From NCBI GenBank assembly GCA_001606155.1, contig LODT01000031.1, positions 1 through 64,000 on the forward strand: DNA of 64,000 nt, in the 5' to 3' direction. Below, piece after piece: positions 10,815 to 20,586 of this stretch (positions within the stretch are counted from its first letter, which is position 1; the number at the start of each line of letters is the position of its first letter). This DNA is from Tieghemostelium lacteum. Lineage: Eukaryota > Evosea > Eumycetozoa > Dictyosteliales > Raperosteliaceae. Under the pieces are notes generated by a model. The model did no database searches and was not told the DNA's origin. It worked only from the letters and a program-made list of their open reading frames with translations. A program made the translations under genes and the position numbers.

Positions 10815-11025
10815 TTTTACAAGTCATAAAATAGTTTTTAACAAGTCATAAAATTGGCATGTATGATTTAATATTTTATATTTTTAAAAGTCATAAAATA
10901 AATTTTTAACAAATAATAAAATTGTCATTTATGATTTAATATTACATATTTTTAAAAATCATAAAATAATTTTAACAAATAATAAAATTGTCATTTATAG
11001 TTTAATATTTTATATTTTTATTACG
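10815..11025. repeat. about three tandem copies of a ~67-bp AT-rich unit
   Basis: Successive units contain TTTTTAACAA, (G/A)TCATAAAAT and ATTTATGATTTAATATT in fixed order, starting near 10838, 10903 and 10969, with a partial unit (ACAAGTCATAAAATAG) before them. Copies two and three are closer to each other than to copy one. Confidence 0.7.
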
Positions 11026-11209
11026 AAATAAATAGCTGATTTATTAAACTTTTATTTATAATAAAACATATCATTACAATTATTTAAATTAAATTTTTAT
11101 TATATTTATATCAAATCATTAAATATTCATTTGATAGTAAGGACAAATGAATCATTTATGACTCATTTAAAGTTTATTAATGTCAATAAAAATATCATTT
11201 ATTTATCAA

Positions 11210-11905
11210 TTAAATATCATATATGATAAAAATGTATGCGTAGTGCACATTATCCCAATGCTCTTTACTATCTATTGAACTTTCATTTCCAGACATAAAA
11301 TTATAGAGTATAGTGAGATCAGTAACTGAATCTGGTATTGATCCTTTTACTAATGGGTATTTTAAATTGCTACCCAAAAATAATATTTCAACTGTAGGTG
11401 GTACTCTAATTGTCTCTTGCCAAAAATCCAATTCTAATTTTACAACATAATCCATTTTCATTCCCAATATTAATGTTTTTAATGTATTGGGAAAACTATT
11501 TAATAATAGTGGTGGTTTGATTCGTTGTATTAGTGCATGTGTTTTACATTGTATTTGAAGTTGTTGAATATTTATTGTTGTTGAGCATTCTAATTTATTT
11601 ACTAAATCTATAAAGATTTGGTTTTGTTCCTCATATTGAATATTGATATTTTCAAATTTAATAGAAAATATATATTTTATAATATTATTAATTTTTAATT
11701 CATTATTATTAGTCTTTTTAAATAGTTTAAAAATTGATTGGTATTTGCTGGCTTGTTGACTTTTGTATATATAATCTATTGGAAATTCTTCAAATGTAAA
11801 CTTTTTAATTTGTTGATTTAGTGTTTTACATGTTGATAGATATGATAATTTATCATTATCATTTAATTGTTGAAAAATTATTTTTAAAACTGTTAGTGGT
11901 AACAT
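11210..11905 (-). CDS. F-box / FNIP-repeat-type protein, short
   Basis: The frame encodes 231 residues. The N-terminus (LPLTVLKIIFQQLNDNDKLS followed by YLSTCKTLNQQ) has the LP..(I/L)L..I...L pattern of an F-box, which binds Skp1 in SCF ubiquitin ligases. Near the C-terminus VKGSIPDSVTDLTILYNF is a FNIP-type repeat (IP.SVT.L), a motif massively expanded in dictyostelids. Family members usually have many FNIP repeats and 400-700 residues, so this is a short or truncated member. It lies alone among relics. Confidence 0.6.
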   Translation of the reverse strand: MLPLTVLKIIFQQLNDNDKLSYLSTCKTLNQQIKKFTFEEFPIDYIYKSQQASKYQSIFKLFKKTNNNELKINNIIKYIFSIKFENINIQYEEQNQIFIDLVNKLECSTTINIQQLQIQCKTHALIQRIKPPLLLNSFPNTLKTLILGMKMDYVVKLELDFWQETIRVPPTVEILFLGSNLKYPLVKGSIPDSVTDLTILYNFMSGNESSIDSKEHWDNVHYAYIFIIYDI

Positions 11906-12059
11906 TAAAATATCAAAAAAAAAAAAATTTTTAAAAAATCTGATTTTAAATAATTTGATTTTGTTTTATTAACATTGATACTTTTTGATTTGGTGGTGAG
12001 ATATTACTAATAGAGTTACTACCACTATAGCTATTTAAGTGTCATAACTTCTGCAGAAT

Positions 12060-12905
12060 TCTTTAGTCTATTTGTTGTTGAAGTTGTTGAACTTCACCTT
12101 TACTCAAAATGGTCTCTAACTGCTTCTCTTCATCCACCAATTATAGCCTTCTTCTCCAATGCAGATTGATCACTTTTAGCTATAGTCGCATCCTTAATCA
12201 ACTCATTAAAGATCTTAGTCTCCTGTTTCAAATGACTTTCATGTTCCTTCAACTGTTTCTTCATATACACTACGATCCATCTTCAATTATACATCTAATT
12301 TAACTTTTTGTTTGAGTAACTTTTCTTTTTCTCTCAGGTTCTGCAATCTGATAATATAGACTTTTGTTCATTACATTCATTCTCGGTATTAATAAATTGC
12401 ATTGCCCATCTTTTCCTTCAACCAATGCATCCTTCTCTTTCTCTGCAATCTTTAATCTATTCCGTTTTTCCCTTCTCTTTTCAATACTATCATCAATATA
12501 TTTTCCTGTACGATCTATAGCCATTATTCAATTTCACCTTTTAGAATCAAAATCTATTTTTCCAAATCAATACCCTTCCCTTTAGAATAGGTCTCAAATC
12601 ACCCAATGTTGTCTTTTTCAAATTATACTGAAACATTTACAAAATGGTCCATGGTTCTAGAACACCTGCAGGTAATTTAAAATTTCCATTACAATCTTTG
12701 TAATCATAAGTCTTTGTTGGTGTGACATTGATAGATTTCCAAATAGTAACCACTCCATCATTGCAACTACTGGAGGTGTAGCATTTTTTTTACTAGTTTG
12801 TGAAGAGGAACTTTGTGATGACCTTATTTTCCTTGACTTGGTACTTCAGGTTCCATTCTAATATTCCAAAGTACACCCTCTGTATTTGATCAAATGAATT
12901 CTATT
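12060..12905 (-). pseudogene. gene relic, copy B of an inverted pair
   Basis: Read on the minus strand: NVTPTKTYDYKDCNGNFKLP (about 12690-12750), LKKTTLGDLRPILKGRVLIW, a 74-codon piece MAIDRTGKYIDDSIEKRREK ending at 12300, then coiled-coil-like pieces KKQLKEHESHLKQETKIFNE and LVDEEKQLETILSKGEVQQL down to about 12060. They lie in shifting frames with stops between, so the gene is broken. The block with RNRLKIAEKEK and NVMNKSLYYQIAEPERK parallels copy A at 9700-10190. The host protein is not recognised; helical Lys/Glu-rich segments suggest a coiled-coil protein. Confidence 0.45.
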
Positions 12906-13495
12906 TACAAAAAAAAAATTTTTGCAGTTATTTTTTATATTTTACAGTTCATTATTATCAATTATAATATTTACTTGTATTTCACCATTCTATTATACAA
13001 CATTGAAACTAAATCACCAGATTTGATATAATCCAAATTTATTTCAAATAAAATGTCATGAATTAATATTTAACTCCTGATAAAACAAATTTTTAAATGT
13101 AATTAAAATAACCCAATGTGGGTAAACTGTACAGTTTGATTACTTTTTGAAAACCACAGCTTACGCATTTAAAAATAGTGTTTCAATAAAGGGGTAATTT
13201 CAATTTAACAAATTTGACAACATTTAAATCGCCATATTGAATTAAATTTGTTTTTACTTAATTACAAGTGTTTTTATATAAGTAATTTGGAGACGATAAT
13301 TTTATTTTAAATTTGCCAATTATTTGTATAAATAACAATATTAAAAAATACAATAAATTATTTTTTGAACTTAAATTACCTATAATGGTGTAATCATAAC
13401 AGTTATGTAAAAAGATGAAATGAAAAATGTAAAATTCCTTCAGAAATTATTTGTATATAAACCTAAATTAATTTTCATTTTTTTTATTAATTAAA
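12906..13495. other. intergenic, nothing recognised
   Basis: AT-rich spacer upstream of the lysozyme gene. T-tracts precede the ATG at 13496. I see no gene or RNA here. Confidence 0.5.
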
Positions 13496-14272
13496 ATGAA
13501 AATTATTTTATTACTATTTATTTTAGCTATATTTAAGGCAACAAATGCAACTTTAGGTGTAGATTTATCATCCCTTACGTCTTCTTCTTCATTTGGATGC
13601 TTAAAATTAAATGGTTTTGAATTTGCAATTGTTAGATGTTATCAGTCATTTGGTAAATTTAATTTCATAAACTATTCAATTGTAACTATACAATAAATTA
13701 AGTTCTAATATAATTATTAATAATATAGGTAGAGTTGATCCAAATTGTGCATCTTCAATTCTTAATGCATGGAATGCAGGAATGAATCGTGTTGATGCAT
13801 ATATGTTTCCATGTTTTTCGTGTGGTAATCCTGCAGGTCAAGCAAATACCTTGGTTAGCTACTTAAAAACTAATAATGTCAATTATGGAATGATTTGGAT
13901 AGATATAGAGGGTCCAGGAACATATTGGGGATGTAAGTTAAAACTTTGCTTTCTATTTATAAAACATTCTACTAATTCTGTTTTTATATAGCTTCCCAAA
14001 GTGCTAATGCAGCTTTTTTTACTGATTTGGTCTCAGCTTTTGAAAAAGAAGGAGTTAGTATAGGAGTATACACATCAATTTCTCAATGGCAACCAATTAT
14101 GGGTAGTTATTCTGGTGGATCAAAATTCCAACTATGGTATGCCCATTATGATGGGGTCACCTCATTTAATGACTTTACAGAATTTTCTGGTTGGTCTAAA
14201 CCTAATATTAAACAATATCTTGGTGAAAATTCATTATGTGGGGCTAATGTAGCTCGTAATTGGTACCCATAA
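13496..14272 (+). CDS. GH25-type lysozyme of the Entamoeba/nematode class
   Basis: Exons 13496-13652, 13729-13932 and 13992-14272 join in frame to 213 residues. A signal peptide (MKIILLLFILAIFKATNA) precedes GVDLSSLTSSSSFGC, which starts the barrel. The catalytic DxE motif is in MIWIDIEGPGTYWG. C-terminal QLWYAHYDG and NIKQYLGE are usual for GH25 lysozymes. The family cleaves bacterial peptidoglycan; in D. discoideum the Entamoeba-homologue lysozymes act in phagocytic digestion of bacteria. Length and all key parts are intact, so it is likely functional and targeted to phagosomes or secreted. Introns of 76 and 59 bp are typical. Confidence 0.88.
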
Positions 14273-14329
14273 ATAATACTTCATATATTATATAATAATA
14301 TAATATTTAAAAAATACTTTTCCTTAAAA

Positions 14330-14480
14330 ACTAATAAACTTAAATTTTACAGTGTCACTCAGATCTCTATTATCATTATATCTATCTCTGTCTCTATTAT
14401 AGTCTCTATTGGTATCTTTTGAAGGTGTTTTGAAATCATTACGATTATGTATAAATCTGTTACCATCCTTGGGTTATTAT
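14330..14480 (-). pseudogene. Arg/Asp-rich coding fragment
   Basis: On the minus strand one frame reads NRDYNRDRDRYNDNRD and then DTVKFKFISF before a stop. This RD/NR repeat resembles the tails of RNA-binding proteins. No start or other exon is evident, so it is either a last-exon remnant or chance. Confidence 0.25.
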
Positions 14481-14494
14481 AAAACTAATTTTAG

Positions 14495-14920
14495 AATATG
14501 ACACCAACTAGTCCACCTCCACCACCACAAACAACCACAGTTTCATCAGGAGGAGCTACTACACCAACAACCACAGCAGGAAACAGTAATGTAAATAGTA
14601 TTTCTGGTGTGGTGATAGTACAAGTGTATCACCCACCATCGGACTAAATAACACAAGTAATAAAATAACAACACTTCTGCTAATTCTACCACTACTACCA
14701 CTTCTACAACTACAACTACAACTACAACTACAACTACAACTACAACTACAACTACAACTACTACTACTACTAGTAAATCTATTCCAACACCAAATGATGA
14801 TATTGATGATGACACTTTACCCAAAGGTCAAAAGGTTGCTACCTATGTTCATTATTTTTTAAAGCACACTGGTGTCTATCCACTAGAGATGATTATAAGA
14901 TTACATCCAGGACTATAATG
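14495..14920 (+). pseudogene. Pro/Thr-rich coding relic
   Basis: The plus strand carries MTPTSPPPPPQTTTVSSGGA, an interruption, then a long Thr run encoded by the ACT/ACA microsatellite, then SKSIPTPNDDIDDDTLPKGQ and VATYVHYFLKHTGVYP. This looks like a low-complexity dictyostelid protein gene with a broken frame. No family is recognised. Confidence 0.35.
14690..14772 (+). repeat. (ACAACT)n / (ACT)n microsatellite
   Basis: An uninterrupted hexanucleotide run of ACAACT, flanked by ACT/ACC triplets. On the minus strand it makes an artefactual poly-Val frame; on the plus strand it encodes poly-Thr. Confidence 0.9.
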
Positions 14921-14929
14921 GTGATCAAA

Positions 14930-15125
14930 GATTCACAAGAAATAGTTGTTAGTCTTCTCCGAGTTTGAATCCTCACTATTCTCCTCTCTGTTTATCATCT
15001 CATTCACTATAAAGTCTCTAATATCTGCTATTTGTGAGACTAGACAAAAGTAACCTAACTTCATTTCGTCAAACTCATTCGTCTCTTGGGCTTTATCATT
15101 ATCAGTAATCCTATCATTCACTTGC
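14930..15125 (-). pseudogene. short coding-like fragment
   Basis: A 62-codon minus-strand frame (MNDRITDNDKAQETNEFDEM, then REENSEDSNSEKTNNYF). Composition is coding-like, but it stands alone with no recognisable domain or partner exon. Probably another relic of this zone. Confidence 0.25.
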
Positions 15126-15375
15126 TGTGAATTTACAAAACTCTAATTATAAATACTGGAGCAAAGAAATTTAGTTTAGTGTTATGTAAAAAATAGATAC
15201 GCTCATATTGGATAGAAAAAAGATTTTTTGGATATTTTTGATTTTTACAACAGAATAAACCAAATTTTTGTATTTCGTATTTTTACCATATAAATACACA
15301 CAACTGGGCATTCCAGGAGCAAAACTCCAAAAATTCAGAGGTGAGGGTCAGAGGCAGAAAGAAAAATAAAAAACA

Positions 15376-15447
15376 CTCCCCTTCCGGGAATCGAACCCGG
15401 GGTATCAGTGTGAGAGACTAATGTGTTACCGACTACACCAAAGAGGA
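15376..15447 (-). tRNA. tRNA-Glu (CUC)
   Basis: The minus strand folds as a 72-nt cloverleaf. The acceptor stem TCCTCTT pairs with AAGGGGA, with discriminator G at 15376. The anticodon stem TTAGT/ACTGA encloses a CTCTCAC loop, giving anticodon CTC (Glu, GAG). The T arm CCGGGTTCGATTCCCGG is canonical. There is no intron and no encoded CCA. The D arm contains the A box (TGGTGTAGTCGG) and the T arm the B box for RNA polymerase III. Confidence 0.93.
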
Positions 15448-15482
15448 TATATGCCTTTGAGAAAAAATTTTATTTTAGTTTT

Positions 15483-15493
15483 GTACTTATGTC
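15483..15493 (+). repeat. left copy of target-site duplication
   Basis: GTACTTATGTC, identical to 15943-15953, flanking the retro-insert. Confidence 0.7.
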
Positions 15494-15942
15494 GGCACTC
15501 ATCAAAAACACAGCACTCAAAATCAATACCATCCGCTACAAATCCCTGAATCATGACACAACTGCAAACCAAAAAGATGCCTCCCCAAATATAGAGAGTC
15601 CGGAATCTCTATATAAAAGGTACAGATCATCTCATAGGCTACAACACTACCCAAGATACCAATCAATTCAAAATCATTATTCTCCATAGTTCCCCACCTG
15701 ACTCAAACTCACCACCAAATAATCAAAACAAGTCATCACTAATCCACAAATCCAAACAAACCATGCCCTTACAAATATATTTCAATCAAACCAACTTCCC
15801 CTACCCATTTAAAGCCTAAAAACCTTTGTCTACACCCCATGAACATCATAAATCCACACCCACTATTCCAAAACCCAAATTCAATAAACTTCTAATTTTG
15901 TTACAAAAGGAAATTCCTTTTGTAGACCTCTAAAAAAAAAAA
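15494..15942 (+). mobile_element. 449-bp poly(A)-ended retro-insert upstream of the tRNA gene
   Basis: An 11-bp direct repeat GTACTTATGTC lies at 15483-15493 and 15943-15953. The enclosed sequence ends in an A11 tract directly before the right copy, as in a LINE-type or SINE-type insertion with a target-site duplication. Near the 3' end a perfect 10-bp inverted repeat (15903-15912 / 15914-15923, arms ACAAAAGGAA and complement) could form a hairpin. The strand is C-rich and G-poor, unlike the surroundings. The insertion lies 36-46 bp upstream of the 5' end of tRNA-Glu, close to the spacing used by the tRNA-gene-targeted non-LTR TRE5 elements of Dictyostelium. It is likely a 5'-truncated or non-autonomous copy; no long ORF. 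Confidence 0.6.
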
Positions 15943-15953
15943 GTACTTATGTC
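15943..15953 (+). repeat. right copy of target-site duplication
   Basis: GTACTTATGTC immediately after the A-tract that ends the retro-insert. Confidence 0.7.
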
Positions 15954-16099
15954 CCTTTTCACTGTGTAGCTACATATCTATCTTATAAGTACTTCATTAT
16001 TTATTAGTACTTTACACCAAAATGTAGGTTATTACAAGCTTGTTGTAAGAATCCATCTTATTACTTAAGGAGGAAATCCAGAGTTGGAAAATTAGAGAC

Positions 16100-16294
16100 A
16101 TGTAAAATTGGTTAGAGCTGAATTATCTGATTTGTTGCTTCTTTGGCCAAGTTTATTTCTCCACTGTGTTGAATCTGAATATTCAGACCATCTGAAGAAG
16201 AGATTGCTAAAGACAGAGAAGCCAAGAGAATGGAATTGGAAAGAAAATTACAAGAACTCAAAGAGCAAAAAACAAAAGTACTTAAACTATAGAT
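16100..16294 (+). pseudogene. terminal coiled-coil fragment
   Basis: A frame reading SEEEIAKDREAKRMELERKL and then QELKEQKTKVLKL ends at TAG near 16290. It is highly charged helix with good coding composition. No start is visible, and upstream sequence in other frames is only weakly coding-like. It is probably the tail of a lost gene; it ends just before the convergent ankyrin-type gene. Confidence 0.35.
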
Positions 16295-16303
16295 CCACCT
16301 TAT

Positions 16304-19300
16304 CTAGGCCCTATCAAAAAAAATTGTTTTGAATTTATTTTTATAAAAATATTTTTTTAATTGTTTAATCAAAAGAGAGACGGAATAACTTTTAATTTGA
16401 TCTTGTGATTCTTTAGAAAATTGAATAGTTCGAATATAATTAATATTATCAATTATTCCAGGTACAATACCATCATCAAATAGTAAAACTTTTAGAGCAT
16501 AGTATTTAAGTGACCAACCAGGTAGTGATGGGTCAATTCTAGGACCAGAGTATTCAAAAACCTTTTCACTTTTTAGTATCAAGTCTAATATGTGTACAGT
16601 TTTAGTAGCGGCTTGTAAATAGGTAATCTTGTTCTTTTCTAAATAGATTTGAACTTTAGGATCACATTGTGACAATGATTCAAATGTTTGACAAGATTGG
16701 TCAATTTGATGAATCCATTGATTAATCAAATCCAATTTTAGAGAATCTGGTAAATCTTTGAGTAGTAGATGATCATAACCACGGAAATTTGGTTGTTCTA
16801 GTGGTAGAGGTAAAATCTCAGTTTTTATGAGATTATATAGTTCACATTGATGTATATCCAAAGGTACCTCTATAAAATTCCAACAATCTTTCCAATTTTT
16901 AAATGGTATATCTAAAAAGATGGATAAATCCAACTTGAAGTTTTCTTGTTGTAATTCTTGTTGGTAGTTTTTAATCAACTTGACAATGGTTGGTATCAAA
17001 TTGTGACTAATTGAATATATACTATTACAATTATCTTTTAACCATTTAATTAATAATTTTCTAAATTCCAAATTAGCAATAATACAACTAGTAATATCTG
17101 CTGACAAATGAGAATGATCCAAAGTAAAGAAATTAAAAAATTCCTTTCCATCAAAATCCTTTCTATGTACTAAAGAATTAAGATTGCCTAAATTCCAATT
17201 TCTAGAATAACTCCTTTCCTTCATAATTATTTGAAATAAAAATTCATTTGGTTTAATATTACTATATCCAAAAAGATAATAATATTTTGCAAATATTTCT
17301 GGACATTTAACTTGATAGAAATACTTTTTTTCAATTTCATCTCTCATATCTAATAATTTACATTTCCAAAGGAATTTTAATTCTTTACATGATATATTTT
17401 TATAATTTACTATATCATAATCATCAAATTCTTCTTCCTCTGTATTATCTTCATTACTATAAATAATTTCTTCTTCTTCTTCTTCTTTTTCTTCTTCTTC
17501 TATTTCTTCTATTTCTTCATCTTCTTTACTATTATTATTATTATTATTAAAATTATTAATATATTGAATGTCAAAATGATTTAAATCAAAATTATTAAAT
17601 GAAAATATTATTTGTAGAATATTTAAATTATTTTGAGATTGAAAATATCTAATCCATGGTGAAAGTTTACTAGAAGATATTAGATTATATTCAATACAAT
17701 ATTCCATCATTTCAGTTGGATTTTGTAATTCTGAAATGGTAATTTCTACTACTATTTTAAACTTTTTATGAACCAAAACCAACAAACTATCTTGATTGAA
17801 TTGATAATTATTATTTAGATATTGTAACATGTGAAGGAATTTAATTTGTACTATACCATTTCTTTGATAGTCTTGATATAGAGGCATTTTATCAACTAGA
17901 AATTCAAACATTTCAATAGATCCTTGACCAATAGCAAGTTTTAAAACTTCAAAACCAAAATTTACCAATTTAGAACTACTAGATCTATACTCAACAAGTA
18001 ATCTAACAATTTCATATTGTTTAAATCCCATTGCCAACTCAAGTAATGAGTGACAACGATGAGGAATAAATCCAATACTTCTAACTAATGATACATTTTC
18101 AATTAGATATTTAAATACTGGTATCTTAAAACTACATAGATTATCTAAATTCTTATTGGTGGCTCTATGTTTATAGCTACATTCAACTGAAATATCAATT
18201 GTTACATTTAGTTTTTTTAACCAATCCAATACCAATTTTACCAATGAAAAATCAGCTTTAACTAATGATTTACCAAATGTTTGATTATCAAATGATTCTA
18301 TTACTGAAAATAAACCACTACTAAATAATTCCTCTACTGATTCTCTATCATTATTTTCCAAAAAGTTAAATAATAACTTTTGACCATTAACCATTTCTTT
18401 TCTAATTAATTGTTTTTCAATTAAAAACTTTAACATTTTAATTGATTTTATAATATTACTTAATATAATTGGTTTAATTCTATTATTAATTTCTATCTTT
18501 TCTTCTTCATGACTGACTTCATCTTCATCTTCTTCATTTTCATCATTTTCATATTCTTCATATTCTTCATATTCTTCATATTCTTCATTTTTGGTATTAT
18601 TATTATTAATATTATTAATAAATTGATCTATTAAATTATTATTATTATTATAATTATTAAAAATGAAATTAAAAATTTCAAATTGATTAAATTTAATTGA
18701 AGTTATTAATGGTAAAATGGAATAATCTTGATTACAAAGTTTTGATTGATATAAAAACTCTACCAAATCATTATAACCTTTAGAAACAGCTAATGATATC
18801 CATTTCTCTGGAAAATTCTTTAGATATTGTTGATGATTTTCCATTAAATAATTTATCATTTGTAAATTACCACTGAGAATCATTGATTCCATTACCTTAT
18901 TAGAAGGTTTAACACTTTTAAATCTCTTTAGATATTGTAGAGAATCTAAAAATTTTAATAATTGTAGATTACCATTGGCTATAGCAATCATTCTTGATTG
19001 ATTACTGATTGGGAATTTAAATGGTATTGATAATAAATGTTCAATTATCTTTAGATTACCACTAAAAGATACCAAATCCAATAATGTAGATTTCTTGTTT
19101 TTATGAATTCTTCTTTGACTTGACTGATGAAATATCTCTGGTCTATGTTGATATAGTTTTTTAAATAGTTGATAATCACAATTACCTCTTAAAAAATATT
19201 CAATACTTTCATATGACAATGAAAATGGATATCCATGATGAATAGAATGTTCAATTTTATCTACTAATAAATAAAAATAACCTTGTTTTGATATCCATGT

Positions 19301-19456
19301 TGATGTCATGCTAACATCAAAATAATAATGTTTTCTAGATTCCCTTTCCATTAAAAAAACATCTGGACTAATTCTAAATGGTTTAGTTGATAGAAAATTT
19401 AAAACTTTCCTTTTTAAATGTTCTATTCTCCATATTGCTAAAAATGTTAAATCCAT
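16304..19456 (-). CDS. large ankyrin-type repeat protein
   Basis: A single uninterrupted frame of 1050 residues. After a unique N-terminal region the protein has many degenerate helix-loop-helix units of the ankyrin type: TLLDLVSFSGNLKIIEHLLS (about 125-145), AIANGNLQLLKFLDS, MILSGNLQMINYLMEN, LAVSKGYNDLVEFLYQ, LAIGQGSIEMFEFLVDK. Two acidic inserts (EEYEEYEEYEEYE near 295 and EEIEEEEKEEEEEE near 660) and Asn runs interrupt the array. Dictyostelids have many such intracellular ankyrin proteins of unknown role, often read as adaptors. Some units lack the consensus TPLH, so structure prediction would define the count. The start Met opens the longest frame. Confidence 0.7.
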   Translation of the reverse strand: MDLTFLAIWRIEHLKRKVLNFLSTKPFRISPDVFLMERESRKHYYFDVSMTSTWISKQGYFYLLVDKIEHSIHHGYPFSLSYESIEYFLRGNCDYQLFKKLYQHRPEIFHQSSQRRIHKNKKSTLLDLVSFSGNLKIIEHLLSIPFKFPISNQSRMIAIANGNLQLLKFLDSLQYLKRFKSVKPSNKVMESMILSGNLQMINYLMENHQQYLKNFPEKWISLAVSKGYNDLVEFLYQSKLCNQDYSILPLITSIKFNQFEIFNFIFNNYNNNNNLIDQFINNINNNNTKNEEYEEYEEYEEYENDENEEDEDEVSHEEEKIEINNRIKPIILSNIIKSIKMLKFLIEKQLIRKEMVNGQKLLFNFLENNDRESVEELFSSGLFSVIESFDNQTFGKSLVKADFSLVKLVLDWLKKLNVTIDISVECSYKHRATNKNLDNLCSFKIPVFKYLIENVSLVRSIGFIPHRCHSLLELAMGFKQYEIVRLLVEYRSSSSKLVNFGFEVLKLAIGQGSIEMFEFLVDKMPLYQDYQRNGIVQIKFLHMLQYLNNNYQFNQDSLLVLVHKKFKIVVEITISELQNPTEMMEYCIEYNLISSSKLSPWIRYFQSQNNLNILQIIFSFNNFDLNHFDIQYINNFNNNNNNSKEDEEIEEIEEEEKEEEEEEIIYSNEDNTEEEEFDDYDIVNYKNISCKELKFLWKCKLLDMRDEIEKKYFYQVKCPEIFAKYYYLFGYSNIKPNEFLFQIIMKERSYSRNWNLGNLNSLVHRKDFDGKEFFNFFTLDHSHLSADITSCIIANLEFRKLLIKWLKDNCNSIYSISHNLIPTIVKLIKNYQQELQQENFKLDLSIFLDIPFKNWKDCWNFIEVPLDIHQCELYNLIKTEILPLPLEQPNFRGYDHLLLKDLPDSLKLDLINQWIHQIDQSCQTFESLSQCDPKVQIYLEKNKITYLQAATKTVHILDLILKSEKVFEYSGPRIDPSLPGWSLKYYALKVLLFDDGIVPGIIDNINYIRTIQFSKESQDQIKSYSVSLLIKQLKKYFYKNKFKTIFFDRA

Positions 19457-19726
19457 CTTTGATATTTAATTAAATTTGTTATTAATTAAAACACAAAATT
19501 ATCTATTATTGTGATAGTGTTGATTGTGGATAGGACATAGTTTTAAAAAAAAATTTTTTTTTTAAAAAAATTAATAGTCATTATAATTGAGTATAAGTAA
19601 TCAAATTAATTGATTGTGCATCCTATAGACACCCATAAATTTCAGAATATATATTTTTGTTAAGATATATGTATATATATTTATATTTACAAAATTATTG
19701 TTTACTTTTTTTTTTTAATTTGTGTT

Positions 19727-20425
19727 TTATCTATTTTGAGGAGGATAAGGAGGTCTATTTGGATTTTGAGGTGGTGGTTGTGGAGCTCCAGTTGGGAAAG
19801 GTATACCTGGAGGGAAAGGGAAACCAGGTGGAAATGGTGGTACTTTTCCAAATGGTGGAATTGGGAAAGCTCCAGGTGGAACTTTTCCAAAAGGTGGTGG
19901 AACACCTGGAAATTGTGGAAATGGTGGTTGTTGTGGCATACCTCTTCCAGGTGGTTGTGGAACAACACCTGGAATCATAGGCATCATACTACCAGGTGTA
20001 GGACCACCTACACCTTTAACTGGTCCTGTTAGACCTGAGAATCCCATTGGACCTCCTGTAGAGGCACCTTGTGGATTCATTGGTGGAGGTACACCTCTAC
20101 CTACACCTCTTCCAATACCAGGTCCTCCTGGTATCTGTGATGGCATTTTTGAAGTCACTTTTGACATATCAGGTGGTGCTTCAACTGACATTGAAACTAC
20201 ACTTTCACCTCTAATCAATACCATACCCAATGATCTCTTTTCCTCTCTATCTTCTTTACCTTTTTGTTTAATTCTTCTAAATTCCTCTGCATCGCAAATG
20301 ACAACATTCATATGTTTATCAAATGCTAAAAATCTACCAACTATAATTCTACCATCTTGAATGGTAACTTTCATCCTATAGTTTATATATTGAAGAATTT
20401 TACTAGATTTTGGTAATGAACTCAT
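19727..20425 (-). CDS. snrpb: Sm core protein B/B' (SmB)
   Basis: The frame encodes 232 residues. The N-terminal Sm fold has Sm1 ([20 protein letters not shown], Met-Asn-Val-Val, residues about 18-45) and Sm2 ([17 protein letters not shown], about 66-83), preceded by the SmB signature [12 protein letters not shown]. The C-terminal half is the Pro/Gly/Met-rich tail ([25 protein letters not shown]) typical of SmB, which recruits WW and GYF proteins. It is a subunit of the heptameric Sm ring on U1, U2, U4 and U5 snRNAs and acts in nuclear pre-mRNA splicing. No intron. It shares a 161-bp divergent spacer with the Arp10 gene. Confidence 0.93.
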   Translation of the reverse strand: MSSLPKSSKILQYINYRMKVTIQDGRIIVGRFLAFDKHMNVVICDAEEFRRIKQKGKEDREEKRSLGMVLIRGESVVSMSVEAPPDMSKVTSKMPSQIPGGPGIGRGVGRGVPPPMNPQGASTGGPMGFSGLTGPVKGVGGPTPGSMMPMIPGVVPQPPGRGMPQQPPFPQFPGVPPPFGKVPPGAFPIPPFGKVPPFPPGFPFPPGIPFPTGAPQPPPQNPNRPPYPPQNR

Positions 20426-20586
20426 TTTTCTTTTCTAATCTATCTAATCGATTATAATAGTTTTTTTTTTAAAGATAGATGTTGGATTCAGAAAAATGAT
20501 TAAAAAAAAATAAAAAAAAAAATTCTGTATTTTCATTGTTGAACTTTTATTTTTTTAGTTTTTTTTTTGATCAATATCACTAAAAA
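20426..20586. promoter_or_regulatory. bidirectional promoter spacer, snrpb / actr10
   Basis: 161 bp between two divergent start codons, with T-tracts reading towards each gene. Both 5' UTRs and promoters must lie here. Confidence 0.5.

Noticed and set aside
12109-12585. Plus-strand frames in the relic zone
   Set aside because: They lie antisense to the copy B relic, whose minus-strand frames match copy A.
14265-14273. TACCCATAA, the core of the dictyostelid upstream element for class I small RNAs
   Set aside because: It is the Tyr-Pro-stop end of the lysozyme gene; no small-RNA ends were found at the expected distance.
14546-14824. Poly-Val minus-strand frame
   Set aside because: Antisense of the ACAACT microsatellite.
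19629-19637. CACCCATAA-like upstream element
   Set aside because: One mismatch to the expected motif and no small-RNA 5' or 3' consensus downstream.
19657-20032. Plus- and minus-strand frames overlapping the SmB tail
   Set aside because: Produced by the Pro/Gly-rich SmB codons read in other frames.
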